Part shown: in pieces, positions 17,178 through 25,386 of the stretch
How the letters are laid out: each line of letters starts with the position of its first letter
Numbering within the stretch: position 1 is the stretch's first letter
Origin: Chara braunii
Taxonomy: Eukaryota > Streptophyta > Charophyceae > Charales > Characeae
Assembly (NCBI GenBank): GCA_003427395.1
Contig: BFEA01000107.1
Coordinates: forward strand, 2,107,252-2,132,637
Direction of reading: 5' to 3'
DNA: 25,386 nucleotides
Translations under genes and position numbers: made by a program
The notes under the pieces: generated by a model
The model's input: only the letters and a program-made list of their open reading frames with translations
What the model was told of the DNA's origin: nothing
Databases searched by the model: none

Positions 17178-17970
17178 TTGGATCATACTCATACTCATTT
17201 GTTACACTGTGTGCAATTTAATTTACTGAGTGTTTTATCAAATTTGTTAGGTGTGCTACACTCCTCATGCAAATTGACACCCCGACAACCAATGGCCACG
17301 TCCAGGCCCTCACAGACTCTAAAACAGAGCTTAGGAAAATACCCAGACCGAAAGTTGATCGAAATATCCACAGTTAACTTGTGGACTCAAGCACAAATTC
17401 GAGAAGTCAAGGTCATCGTATAAGATTTTATGGTCATCGATCTTGAATAATCTAACGATGGTCTGCAACTACGTTGCGACTTGTACTCATCCTCGTACGA
17501 GTACGAGTCGTACTCCTTACTCATACTCTACTTATACTTCAGGGCCTGAACAACTTTTTTTTAATATTGTTTTTTTTTTATTTTTCTCAAATTATAATAA
17601 GAATCGACAAATGATGCTCAACCAAATGTTGCTTGTTTTGTGATGTTGCAGCACATGTACAGGTTCCCGTACAGGTTCTCGTACATATATTCCCTGTACA
17701 TTTTGAACAAAAATGCCCCATACGTGTACGTTGGGTAACGTAGGTCTGCACATTTCGAAAGATTTAGGCCTCAAGGGGTTAAAACCGAAATTGAGACAAA
17801 TTGGATTTGAGTCGTCGACATTGGGAAGAGGTCGGACCCTCACATGGACAAAAGTTGACCCTGGACAACACAAGTCAACACTATATAGAGTTGACCTCGC
17901 CACTACTTGGTCATTCAGTCTTGTAAGTTGCCTTCGACTATAACGATGTACGTAAGACTTGGGAGGAGGA
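17178..17970. other. no recognised gene; short palindromes and repeats
   Basis: Contains GAGTACGAGTCGTACTC (a palindrome with one central base, about 17500-17516) and a short tandem repeat of GTACAGGTTC (about 17657-17682). One open frame (17178-17423) shows no recognised domain. Confidence 0.4.
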
Positions 17971-18365
17971 TGTTGGAGCCACATTACTTTGTGGGTGCCA
18001 ACCATATGCTGTAATAGGAGAGGAGAGAGAAGGCAACCATTGCTGCGACCACAAATGACGATGAGGTAATGAGGAGAGAGAGAGAGTGTGGGCAATGTGC
18101 GCTGTCGTGTGCGCGTACCTGGTCTCTTCTGATATGATGCTGCTGATAATTTTGCTCGCTGTTGAAGGATAGTTTATCTGCAAGAAGCTGCATTCATATA
18201 ATCCACGTGTCATACTATGCGCAGATTTTGCTGACGTGGAAGAGGTGGGAGGCCTGTAGGAGAAGTTGAAGTTTACCGTTGCAACATTCTTCTCTCTCTG
18301 TCCTCCCTCTTTTTTCTTGTCTAGATACTTTTGACTTGAAGACTTTACACACGGTAATGACAAAT
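17958..18365 (+). mobile_element. possible LTR start after a polypurine tract
   Basis: GGGAGGAGGA (17961-17970) is followed immediately by TGTTGGAGCC (17971), a junction typical of the polypurine tract and 3' LTR start of Ty1-copia elements. The 3' end of the LTR and any second copy were not found, and the sequence before the tract shows no clear polymerase domain, so this rests on one junction. The end coordinate is arbitrary. Confidence 0.25.
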
Positions 18366-19018
18366 GATCTACTTCAATGACTTCAAATTGATGAACTTGC
18401 TGGAATGATTATCTCACGACATTGCACGACATTGTTATCTGACGACATGATTGCTTGATGAGATTAGGCTCATTACAATTCGATATAGAGAGAACTCACC
18501 TCATCTCGCCGACTTGCCGCTCGATTGAAGACAACCACGATATTCAAGTTTGTCTAAGCACTTGCTGACTGCTTCTAACCATATACTCATGTCCACGTGA
18601 CACTCGCTGGCTGGTTCCCATAAGGGAATAAATCGTCAGGATGTCTCTTTCCGGAAGGGGTACTGACGTGGCAAACGCAGAGTGGTTTTCACCATATGCT
18701 TGCGCCGACGTGACACTCATTGGTTGGTTCCCGTCTGAGAATAAATCGCCAGTATTGCCGCATTAATTGAAGAAGTGCTAGAAAGGACGATAAAACAAGT
18801 GATGATGTGACATATTGATTGGCGATAGTACTCCCGAGTTGACATCTTGACTGACGACAACATTGCCTATGTGGCATACTGGTGAAAGCAATGTCTGACT
18901 GGTGGAAGCATTGTTGACGTGTCATCAGGGAGAGAGAACCGATGTGGTTGTCAAGAATAGACTGACGAGGAACCAAAGAAATAGTGGGATGATGTATCCC
19001 ATTGAGCACTGACGTGGA
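18203..19018. promoter_or_regulatory. cluster of ACGT-core (G-box/bZIP-like) motifs
   Basis: Seven ACGT-core motifs are present: CCACGTGTC (18203), TGACGTGG (18232), CCACGTGA (18593), TGACGTGGC (18664), CGACGTGAC (18706), TGACGTGTCA (18915) and TGACGTGGA (19010). This pattern binds plant bZIP factors. Part comes from the local duplication at 18578-18800. Whether they control any gene is unknown, as none is recognised directly downstream. Confidence 0.35.
18578..18800 (+). repeat. diverged tandem duplication of about 113 bp
   Basis: ACCATATRCTYRYGYCSACGTGACACTC, starting at 18578 and 18691, is followed in both by TGGYTGGTTCCCRT and GAATAAATCGYCAG. The first 75 bp or so of each unit match well, then they diverge. 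Confidence 0.7.
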
Positions 19019-19537
19019 GTATATGTCTTGACCTTTGATTGATACTGATATGGACTTACCTTGTTGATGTATTGATTGGTGTTAAGGTGGAGTTACCTGT
19101 GCGGTTTCTAATATTATCTGGCATGTGGTCTGATTGTTGATGATTCTTTATCGCACGACCAGAAGGAATCCACACACATTAGTAGACAACATCACGAGCA
19201 GTGAAGCATATTAAGGGGAAAAAAAACTAATAGTATATTAATACATTAATATTATATTTATATGATTTTATTTATTTTGTGTTTGTTGTTCCAAATTTCT
19301 GACGCGACCGTGAAACAGATAATTGCATAATCTGATAGAGTGCTTTTGAAAATTATGGCCTTCTCCCGGAATATATGCAATAACCTCATTTCGATTTCTT
19401 AATCTTTCTTTAGCTATTTTTTATGGTAGCATAAAGGATGACTTCCTTGTGGAACAACTTGCGGTTGTCTGGTTTGATAATGTTTAATCCCTTGTTTTTC
19501 CATACGGTCTTACTAACGTTGTATGCAGATGAAAAAC

Positions 19538-20990
19538 TGTGTACATGTGAGCAAGTGAATGCACGCAGGTACCAGGAGAAGTTGAAACTTCAGCAAGTTC
19601 TGACCGAAATCCATGAGGCTGGTTTGAAAGCAGAAAATCATGTCCGAGGCTACTTCGACCTGCGCATTTTCGAAGAACAGTTGGACCAAGCGGAGATGAG
19701 AGTTGACCTCCTTCCCATGGCCGGAGAAATGAACCTGGTCTTAGCCAGGACCCTTCACAGACAACTAGATCAATTTGTTGACGAAATGTTTGTCAGAAAT
19801 ATCCAGCACATTGAAGAAGAGAACAAAAGAAAAGGACGGGAAACGAGCGGGGAAAATAGATAAGAATTAAATAAGGACGTAGTTAATGAAAACATCAGAT
19901 ACCTAGAAGAAGCATTGCAGGCAAAAAAAAGGAGGAAGGAAGTAAAATCATGAAACAACAAAGGAAAAAGCGGGAAGAAAATATGAAAATGAATGAAATC
20001 CGAAGTAAGGTTAAAGTGGAAGAAGAAAGTGATGTTCAATTCTTATTCCTAATACGATGCCTTACCTGGTTCACTTAGAGACGAAGTTAGACAAAGTCAT
20101 TGTCGACAAAAAATTGTTTTCTGCCCAATTGGCAATGCTGACCAATGCGATCAAGCAAAAGCAACAGATGATAAGGGAAAAACATGAAAAAACTGAGGAA
20201 GAAAAAAACTGATGAAAGATGCAATGAAATCCAAGCCGAAAGATGAACAAAAAAAAAAGAAGTGGAGATGGAAAAAGTGAGAATGAAACTCTCACTCACA
20301 TTCACCGGAAAGAAAGGATAACATCTGCTACTGTGGATTGCTAAGGTTCAAACCTACTGCTCTAGCCAAAGGACGTTGACCACCTCATGTAGTGGCGAAG
20401 ACGCTAAGGCATGTGTATTGTCGGAAGCGAATGCCGTCGGATTTGAGTTTATTGGGGATTGCACGAAGACTCTGACTTTGAGGGAATTTATTAAGATTAT
20501 CAAAAAAATATTTATAATTAAGACTACAACAGACAAGGCGTTTGACCAGCTTACCATCATCGACCAACAACACTGGATATTTGTTGATGCTATCTCTAGC
20601 GAAGTGTATCGTCTGATGCAAGTACCAGGACTGAACATCCATGATGATCCGGTTCACATTTACTCACAAGCCCTACCAGAACCTATTTGTGGACAACTAA
20701 TTGTCGCGTCGAAGTCGGGTAAGTATATGTATAGACGATTCCGGGATTTCGCCTTGCCGCGATAATAGATGATGTCTCAAGTGAAAAACACCTACGCTGG
20801 GGTTACCAAGTCAGGGCAAGGGAGTGGATCAAAGAAAAAAACCTTGTAGAGGCAGATGATACAAGACCACATGCTCGATGTGTTCGATGACGACACAATG
20901 GAAAAGTGACCCCTCGAAGGAATCGAGGGACAAGTAAGTCCGGGCAGGGAATCGAAAAAAGGTGATGTCATTATTACAATTGTCAATAAG
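19538..20990 (+). pseudogene. broken gag-like retrotransposon fragment
   Basis: Three stretches of protein-like sequence in different frames lie on the plus strand. The first (about 19530-19861) is rich in Glu, Gln and Arg with coiled-coil character and follows an acceptor-like TTGTATGCAG. A second, Lys-rich, covers about 20075-20208 (KLDKVIVDKKLF, then LAMLTNAIKQKQQMIREK). The third (20376-20765) has a gag-like pattern (LREFIKIIKKIF and VHIYSQALPEPICGQLIVAS), resembling Ty3-type capsid regions. Stops and frameshifts separate them. No zinc knuckle was found. Calling it gag is from pattern, not a search. Confidence 0.4.
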
Positions 20991-21394
20991 GGTGACAACA
21001 ACAATAAAAATGGATAACGAAGGAGACCACTTTTTTTTTTGAGCTCATCCTGACATAGATTATGAGAAACCTTGGTAGAAAATTGATATTTCCAAGGACT
21101 CAGAGCATGAGAGGATGCACAATCATCAGTGCTTGCGAGATTTCTGTTCTCGTTGANCTCATCTTAGGACACCTGCGTTATCTTCTAATAGATGTGCCGC
21201 CCCAGCCAAACTTCCCACCTGACAATGTCTTTCGCTTNGATCGGACAGGCCACGAGGGCCTGCACCTTTGATCGAGAAGCAGGGGCAGAGCCCCGGCTCC
21301 ACCTCATGAAATAAGAAAATTAGCGTTAAAAGTAGTGGTATTTCACTTGCGCCGTAAGGCTCCCACTTATTCTACACCTCTCAAGAACAAATGA
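20991..21394. other. unassigned spacer with two ambiguous bases
   Basis: No gene. Ns at 21157 and 21238. A GC-rich patch with short complementary stretches (GCAGGGGCAGAGCCCCGGC, about 21281) is present. Confidence 0.4.
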
Positions 21395-21708
21395 TCCAGT
21401 CTATTCGTGGGGAGCAGCACGTGCTGGGAACCGGGCCTATGTCTGCAAACATCAACTCGCCCTTGGACTTCGCCTTCTTAGGCCATAAACTTCGTAAGTT
21501 AATCAATTCATTGCCAACTTCATCAAGGACTCCACTCAGAGAAACTCTACACATCATAGGTTCATAGCAATCTAGGTGAGGGGCCAACGAAGACACATTC
21601 TTTGTTATAGGAGTTGAAGAGAAGGAAAGGGTTTTCGGCGTCGACTTTACGTTTGCACCCTTCGGCTAAGTAGGAGCAGCACGTGTTGCTCTCCACGAAT
21701 AGATTGGA
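21395..21708. mobile_element. 314-bp TIR element
   Basis: The left arm (21395-21426) starts TCCAGTCTATTCGTGG and continues with GAGCAGCACGTGCTG. The right arm (21677-21708) is its inverse with three mismatches in 32 bp. Both arms contain the palindrome GCACGTGC or a one-base variant. No coding capacity and no clear target duplication; the superfamily is not identified. Confidence 0.65.
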
Positions 21709-21779
21709 GTAGACAACAGAAAGATCAAATAAACTCATACAACAGAAAAACAATGTGATACAAATTGATGAATTTCATT

Positions 21780-22128
21780 ATTTTTATTCTTAATTTTTGC
21801 AGATTTCTCTTTATATCTGATCTTAGGGTTTACTTCTTCATGCCAATCCATTCCCTAGATCAAATCAAATGCCAGATCCTTTTTCAATCAAGAATGTTAC
21901 ATCATGCAGGATACAGTTACCTTCCTGTGTCATAAAGCAACACTTTATGTTTTCCACACACTGGGAAACCGTAATGGTACTCTTATCTGTCACAATGGAG
22001 ACAATAGGCTTTGCTAGATTCTTCACTCGTGATATTTCAAAAATAATATAAAAAACAATGCAAAAATTAGAAATGCATTCTCTGCCGGATGCAATGCTGC
22101 CCCTGGTTCCCAACACTTTCCAAGCCAA
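21780..22128 (-). pseudogene. possible retropepsin-like remnant of a Ty3-type element
   Basis: The minus-strand frame reads IASGREC where an Asp-Ser-Gly active site would be, then STITVSQCVENIKCCF, a short beta-hairpin-like stretch, and FLIEKGSGI. This succession resembles the aspartic protease domain of Ty3-type pol, where a D-(S/T)-G-A motif precedes V..G..I and an ILGM(D/P)WL segment. A stop falls just after, with REWIGMKK beyond, which fits the eroded last segment. The catalytic Asp is absent. The assignment is tentative; it could be another kind of gene fragment. Confidence 0.35.
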
Positions 22129-22207
22129 AACTAGGTGATGGCCTTACCTGCATAGAATTGTGACATGCCTGGCCTCAAATTTTCTCATGTATCTATTTTT
22201 ATTTTTT

Positions 22208-22345
22208 GTCGAAAAGATGAAACAGGTGAAGGACTAGAATAACCTCCTTGTAATTTGTGAGGTAACAATCTACCACGATGAGAATGCACTTGGCTGACAC
22301 GCACATCCAAGTGCATTATGAACAAACTCCTGTTTCATCTTCGAC
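22208..22345. repeat. inverted repeat around a short hairpin
   Basis: GTCGAAAAGATGAAACAGG (22208-22226) is inverted as CCTGTTTCATCTTCGAC (22329-22345), with a 2-bp gap. Inside, ATGCACTTGG (22284-22293) pairs exactly with CCAAGTGCAT (22308-22317). The inner motif AGAATGCACTTGGCTGAC returns at 22838, beyond the TTAA pair. No gene. Confidence 0.55.
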
Positions 22346-22424
22346 CACAAGCAGGCTGTCAATGTAGATTTTCCAAGTATCAAATACACTTCACATTTCA
22401 TATTCCTACATGCAAATGATATAT

Positions 22425-22747
22425 TTAACCACCAGTATCGTTCTCATACACTGGCTTCGGGCAGTTTTAGAGACCCAAAACGAAAAAAGGGCCACCAATG
22501 AAATTTAAAATCGGCGGCCCCTTTCCCACCCGGCTTCCTAATATACCGACAAGGCTTTTATTTTCAAGGGGAGAAAGGTACTTGCAGTTAAAACCACCAG
22601 TACCCCTTCTCATATGTTGGCCGCGGGTAGTGTTGCAGCCCCGAAACGGAAAACGGCCCGCCGATTCAATGATGACCTTCCCCCCCTCGGCTACCTCGTC
22701 ACCCGACACGTTTTAGATTTAAAGCTGGGAAGGTAGTGGTGGCTTAA
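22425..22747. mobile_element. second pair of TTAA-bounded MITEs
   Basis: Unit 1 runs 22425-22591 and unit 2 about 22588-22747. Starts are TTAACCACCAGTATCG and TTAAAACCACCAGTACC; the right end reads AAGGTAGTGGTGGCTTAA. The interiors align (TTCTCATA, GGC.GCGGG.AGT, CCCGAAACG/CCCAAAACG, CCCTTTCCC region), so both face the same way. The right end of unit 1 (GGTACTTGCAGTTAA) is eroded. Arrangement and termini repeat the 4461-4799 locus, but the interiors differ, so this is a second subfamily. Confidence 0.7.
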
Positions 22748-22837
22748 TACAACTACATTCTGTAACATTCATAGAAGAGCAAACACAACCCATCTACTCC
22801 CACTTGTCCTGTTATTTTGCCTATCCGGGGCGCATAT

Positions 22838-22878
22838 AGAATGCACTTGGCTGACCTGGACGTCTATGTGCATCCTGA
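22838..22878 (+). repeat. repeat of the 22281 motif
   Basis: AGAATGCACTTGGCTGAC recurs here exactly, followed by a degraded counterpart of the hairpin's right arm (ATGTGCATCCTGA). It shows that the sequence flanking the TTAA pair was itself repeated. Confidence 0.6.
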
Positions 22879-22927
22879 TAGAGCTGGCGAACAAAAGGTG
22901 GAGGACCCCGGAGCGGTTTGGCTCTAG

Positions 22928-23488
22928 CGATGGTGGGATAGGGTCTGGGATCAGCTTGGAACAGGGGCACCCTGGCCATGGGACTGGAAAAAGCCTTGCT
23001 GTTTGAGAGATGGCCTACCGAACAACCTCAGGCTGGCGGCTTCACTATCAACATGTTCAAACTGGGACGCATGGCGGGCAGTACTATGGGCACTCTGGAC
23101 ACGCCGTTGCACCTATGAGATGGAGGGCGTGAGGTTGGTGAGGCCGGAATTTACGGAGAGTACACAACAAGAGATTCATACAACCATAACAACACGGTGG
23201 GAGGAAGTCAAATCACAAATCAAACACGTACACACTCTGAATGAAATGAAGCGAAGGATACAAGAATTCTGCAAAAGCTGGCTTGGGGGGGAAACAGGGG
23301 GGAGGATGGGAAAGGTGAAGTGGAAAGGGGAAAAAAGGGGGCAAGGGAGGATGCGGGACAAGAAGGGGATAACCAGAGACTACAGACTCCTCTTCCACGA
23401 CTGGACCAAGCTGGATGACTCAATTCCAACGCGACCGAGTGATGAATTTCCAGAATTCTTCCCTCCCCCCCCCCGACTAACAGCCTAG
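22928..23488 (+). pseudogene. probable LINE ORF2 C-terminal remnant
   Basis: An open frame of about 186 codons runs from just after a TAG near 22926 to a TAG at 23486. It is Trp-rich at the start (WWDRVWDQL, then WPWDWKKP) and continues NWDAWRAVLWALWTRRCTYE, the kind of Trp-anchored segment found after the zinc-binding region in plant non-LTR retrotransposons, then a helical Gln/Glu/Lys-rich part and a Gly/Lys-rich tail. Most likely a LINE 3' end; a single-copy gene fragment is the alternative. Confidence 0.45.
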
Positions 23489-23903
23489 TAGGAATAGCAT
23501 GGTATGGGGGAGGGATGAAAAAAGGGACAGGAATAGAAGATTAGATGCCCCCACGACAAGACTGACTGAAACTGGGGGAGGACGACATGCCTGAGGGTTA
23601 AGAGTCCGAAGAATGTCCAAGAAGAGTAGCTGGACTGCTAATGATTACAAATAGAAACAAGCGGCCCCAAAAAAGGGCCGAAGATGCAGATTTAGCTCAC
23701 AACTAAGACCCCAAAGAGCTTGGAGTAATAAGGCAGCACAACACAATGATCTGGATAACGAGTTCCTTCTGAATGTATAAGGGACACTGGACCCGTTTTT
23801 GCAGCTCCCCACCAATAGATGGAGCAGCTGGAGCCTACTACTAGTGGGGGCTGCTCGTATCGCCCCCTCTACTAGACAGCCAAGGCTTTCCACAAAAAAA
23901 AAA
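23489..23903. other. no recognised gene
   Basis: G- and A-rich sequence just after the LINE-like frame (possibly its 3' UTR), then ordinary sequence with short complementary patches (CCCCAAAAAAGGG). An A run (about 23893-23904) precedes the next element. Confidence 0.4.
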
Positions 23904-24915
23904 AGGTCTGATCCCACCACTACACTACAGGCCAATTATAGTGTAGTTTAGAGATCCCACCATTTTTCGACGTTGTCGCGGTCGGTGAAATATTTTGCCT
24001 TAATTTCGTTTGGGTGTGTTGTGGCAGCACGTCCACGAAGGACGCAAATGTAGTTACTACAACTTTTGTGTACTAGGTCGTGAGGGCTTCACGACAGTGA
24101 AAAAAAGAGAGCATTTTTTTTTTTTTTTTCCTCGTTTGTCCGTTTGCAGCATTAGGAATTCCGTGGACCACAGTGTTATGTGACATGCCGGTTGGCGGAG
24201 TCCATGTGGCCTTTCCCGTTGTAGAGTGAGGCCGAACAACGATGAGAAAATACAACGGTCAGACTTTGGCCTCTGCGACGGTCTGTTCTCAAGGTGGGTG
24301 GTCGAAAGATCCCGTACCGGCCTCATGTCTAGGCCTCAACAGCGTGCGGCTGCGTGACACTTGTAGCAGCAGATCGTCCTGTGGGCAACCCATCCTTCCT
24401 TTAACTGACCAATTGAAGGCAGTCCGTCGATGTTGCAGCCCTAGCAAAGCTCGTGAGCAGTCCACATACTGTCGAGCCCGTGAAGGCGGCTCCTGCAAGC
24501 CTGCCTCCAGCGAAAGGCAGGATGGATAAAAATGCCACCACCGAGGACTCCGCCATCTCCAGGCGACCGGGAACTGCACCTCTGTGACCTAAAGCGCCGG
24601 GGGAAGTAGATGTTCTCAAGTGTGTGCCGGCCTCAAACGAAAGAGTACCAAACTGGCCAGGCCTGGCCACCCACTGCCTGACAGTGTCACACCACGCCAC
24701 CGGAGGTGTCGCACCCCCGCCAACGAGCGACAACCTGTACCACGAAGATGTCCACCCTCTGTAACAGGCCACAAAGAACAGTCGCGGATCCAGGAAAACC
24801 ACTGAAGAAGTGCCTCGTGGGATCCAACTTCTCTTTTTGGCCCCTCCACGACCGCTGATATCTTCATAGTGATTTTTCGCATCTACATTCGAAGTGTAGT
24901 GGTGGGATCAGCCCC
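23904..24915. mobile_element. 1-kb TIR element
   Basis: CTGATCCCACCACTACACT (23908-23926) is exactly inverted at 24893-24911, and weaker matching continues a few bases outward (AAGG on both sides). A local hairpin of the same motif (ACTACACT/AGTGTAGT, about 23919-23948) lies inside the left end. The interior is GC-rich in its right half with no recognisable transposase; a T run (about 24115-24130) is present. Likely a non-autonomous element; superfamily unknown and no clear target duplication. Confidence 0.65.
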
Positions 24916-25284
24916 TTAGTCTCTCTCCAAGAAGTCCAACTTGGATCCACTTTGCTAATATTCACATCCAGGTACATCCTTGGGGAACAGGCAAACCCTA
25001 AAATAAAGGAACATCTGCAATTATAACTACCTCTTCAAGTCAGTCTTCCTAGGGGCAGAGCTGGGAAAGAAAGAGGATAGGGGGAAGAAGGGCGTGTGCA
25101 GGGGACAAAGTATATCAGATGAGGTTGACTGAAGAACTGACATGGACAAAGAGATAGCCACATGTCATTAGTTCACTCCAAGCAGAATGTACGCGAGAAC
25201 GTACACAAGACTCCATAATGACCCGATGCAGAGATGAATAGTTTTTCCACGTGTTTTATGCCTTTTTCGCCCCCACTTCCTTCA
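24916..25284. other. no recognised gene; leads into the ATP1-like segment
   Basis: Ordinary sequence without a supported frame. The last part (about 25255-25289) is pyrimidine-rich, as before a 3' splice site. Confidence 0.45.
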
Positions 25285-25288
25285 AGCA

Positions 25289-25386
25289 GAGTGTAGGAAT
25301 TGTGGTTTTTGGTAGTGATACTGCCATTAAAGAAGGAGATATTGTCAAACGTACTGGATCTATTGTAGATGTTCCTGTAGGAAGAT
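25289..25386 (+). CDS. atp1: ATP synthase alpha-subunit fragment, mitochondrial type
   Basis: The frame encodes [15 protein letters not shown], then [15 protein letters not shown] and Arg, which is the end of the N-terminal beta-barrel and the following region of the F1 alpha subunit, near residues 70-105 in the family. It is cut by the window edge. The sequence right before (in-frame FFAPTSFKQ) does not match the family and has no start codon back to an in-frame TAG, so homology begins at about 25289-25292. A long pyrimidine tract followed by AAGCAG precedes it, so this may be an internal exon. Third codon positions are mostly A or T, as in plant mitochondrial DNA, so a nuclear-mitochondrial insertion is the alternative. 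Confidence 0.75.

Noticed and set aside
20340-20370. tRNA-like GGTTCAAACC with nearby CTAGAGCAGTAGG on the minus strand
   Set aside because: No cloverleaf with an acceptor stem or anticodon arm could be drawn.
23460-23475. Poly-C run as a regulatory element
   Set aside because: A simple homopolymer inside the LINE-like frame; nothing supports a function.

Overview
The window looks like nuclear DNA from a large, repeat-rich eukaryotic genome, most likely a streptophyte (a charophyte alga or land plant). This is inferred from three things: a long DPH6-type gene with RidA-like domains, crowded fossil LINE, LTR and DNA-transposon sequence, and a plant-like mitochondrial ATP1 segment at the right edge. 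The species cannot be named from the sequence alone. Single ambiguous bases (5990, 21157, 21238) and very long homopolymers suggest draft assembly.

Only one complete, convincing protein gene is present: an uninterrupted 884-codon diphthine-ammonia ligase (DPH6) gene on the minus strand (369-3023), with a candidate poly(A) signal at 145-150. The right edge (about 25289-25386) carries the start of an ATP synthase alpha-subunit reading frame, behind either a splice acceptor or a nuclear-mitochondrial junction.

The rest is repeats and fossils. 3.6-5.0 kb: a foldback hairpin, a 158-bp tandem duplication, a back-to-back pair of TTAA-bounded MITEs, and a degenerate U2 snRNA-like sequence. 5.0-7.0 kb: a GC-rich minisatellite, an hAT-like MITE, A-tract-separated tandem repeats and a small TIR element. 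7.07-8.25 kb: a 12-bp minisatellite enclosed by 19-bp inverted repeats and holding a second hairpin of the 3.7-kb family, then an AGCAC-type minisatellite and microsatellites. 8.5-10.4 kb: strongly strand-asymmetric CT/GA low-complexity DNA. 11.86-15.04 kb: a degenerate L1-type LINE (endonuclease, reverse transcriptase and C-terminal traces), cut by a TTAA-bounded MITE. 15.3-16.2 kb: a minus-strand LINE scrap next to a well-delimited 726-bp non-autonomous hAT element with 8-bp target duplication. 17.9-19.0 kb: a possible LTR and a cluster of ACGT-core motifs. 19.5-22.1 kb: broken gag-like and protease-like fragments and a 314-bp TIR element. 22.4-23.5 kb: another TTAA pair and a LINE C-terminal remnant. 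23.9-24.9 kb: a 1-kb TIR element.

The genes do not form a pathway or operon. The most interesting material is several small non-autonomous element families present more than once in the window: TTAA MITEs (five copies at three loci), GGTCATTATAGCTG hairpins (two) and hAT-like elements (two).
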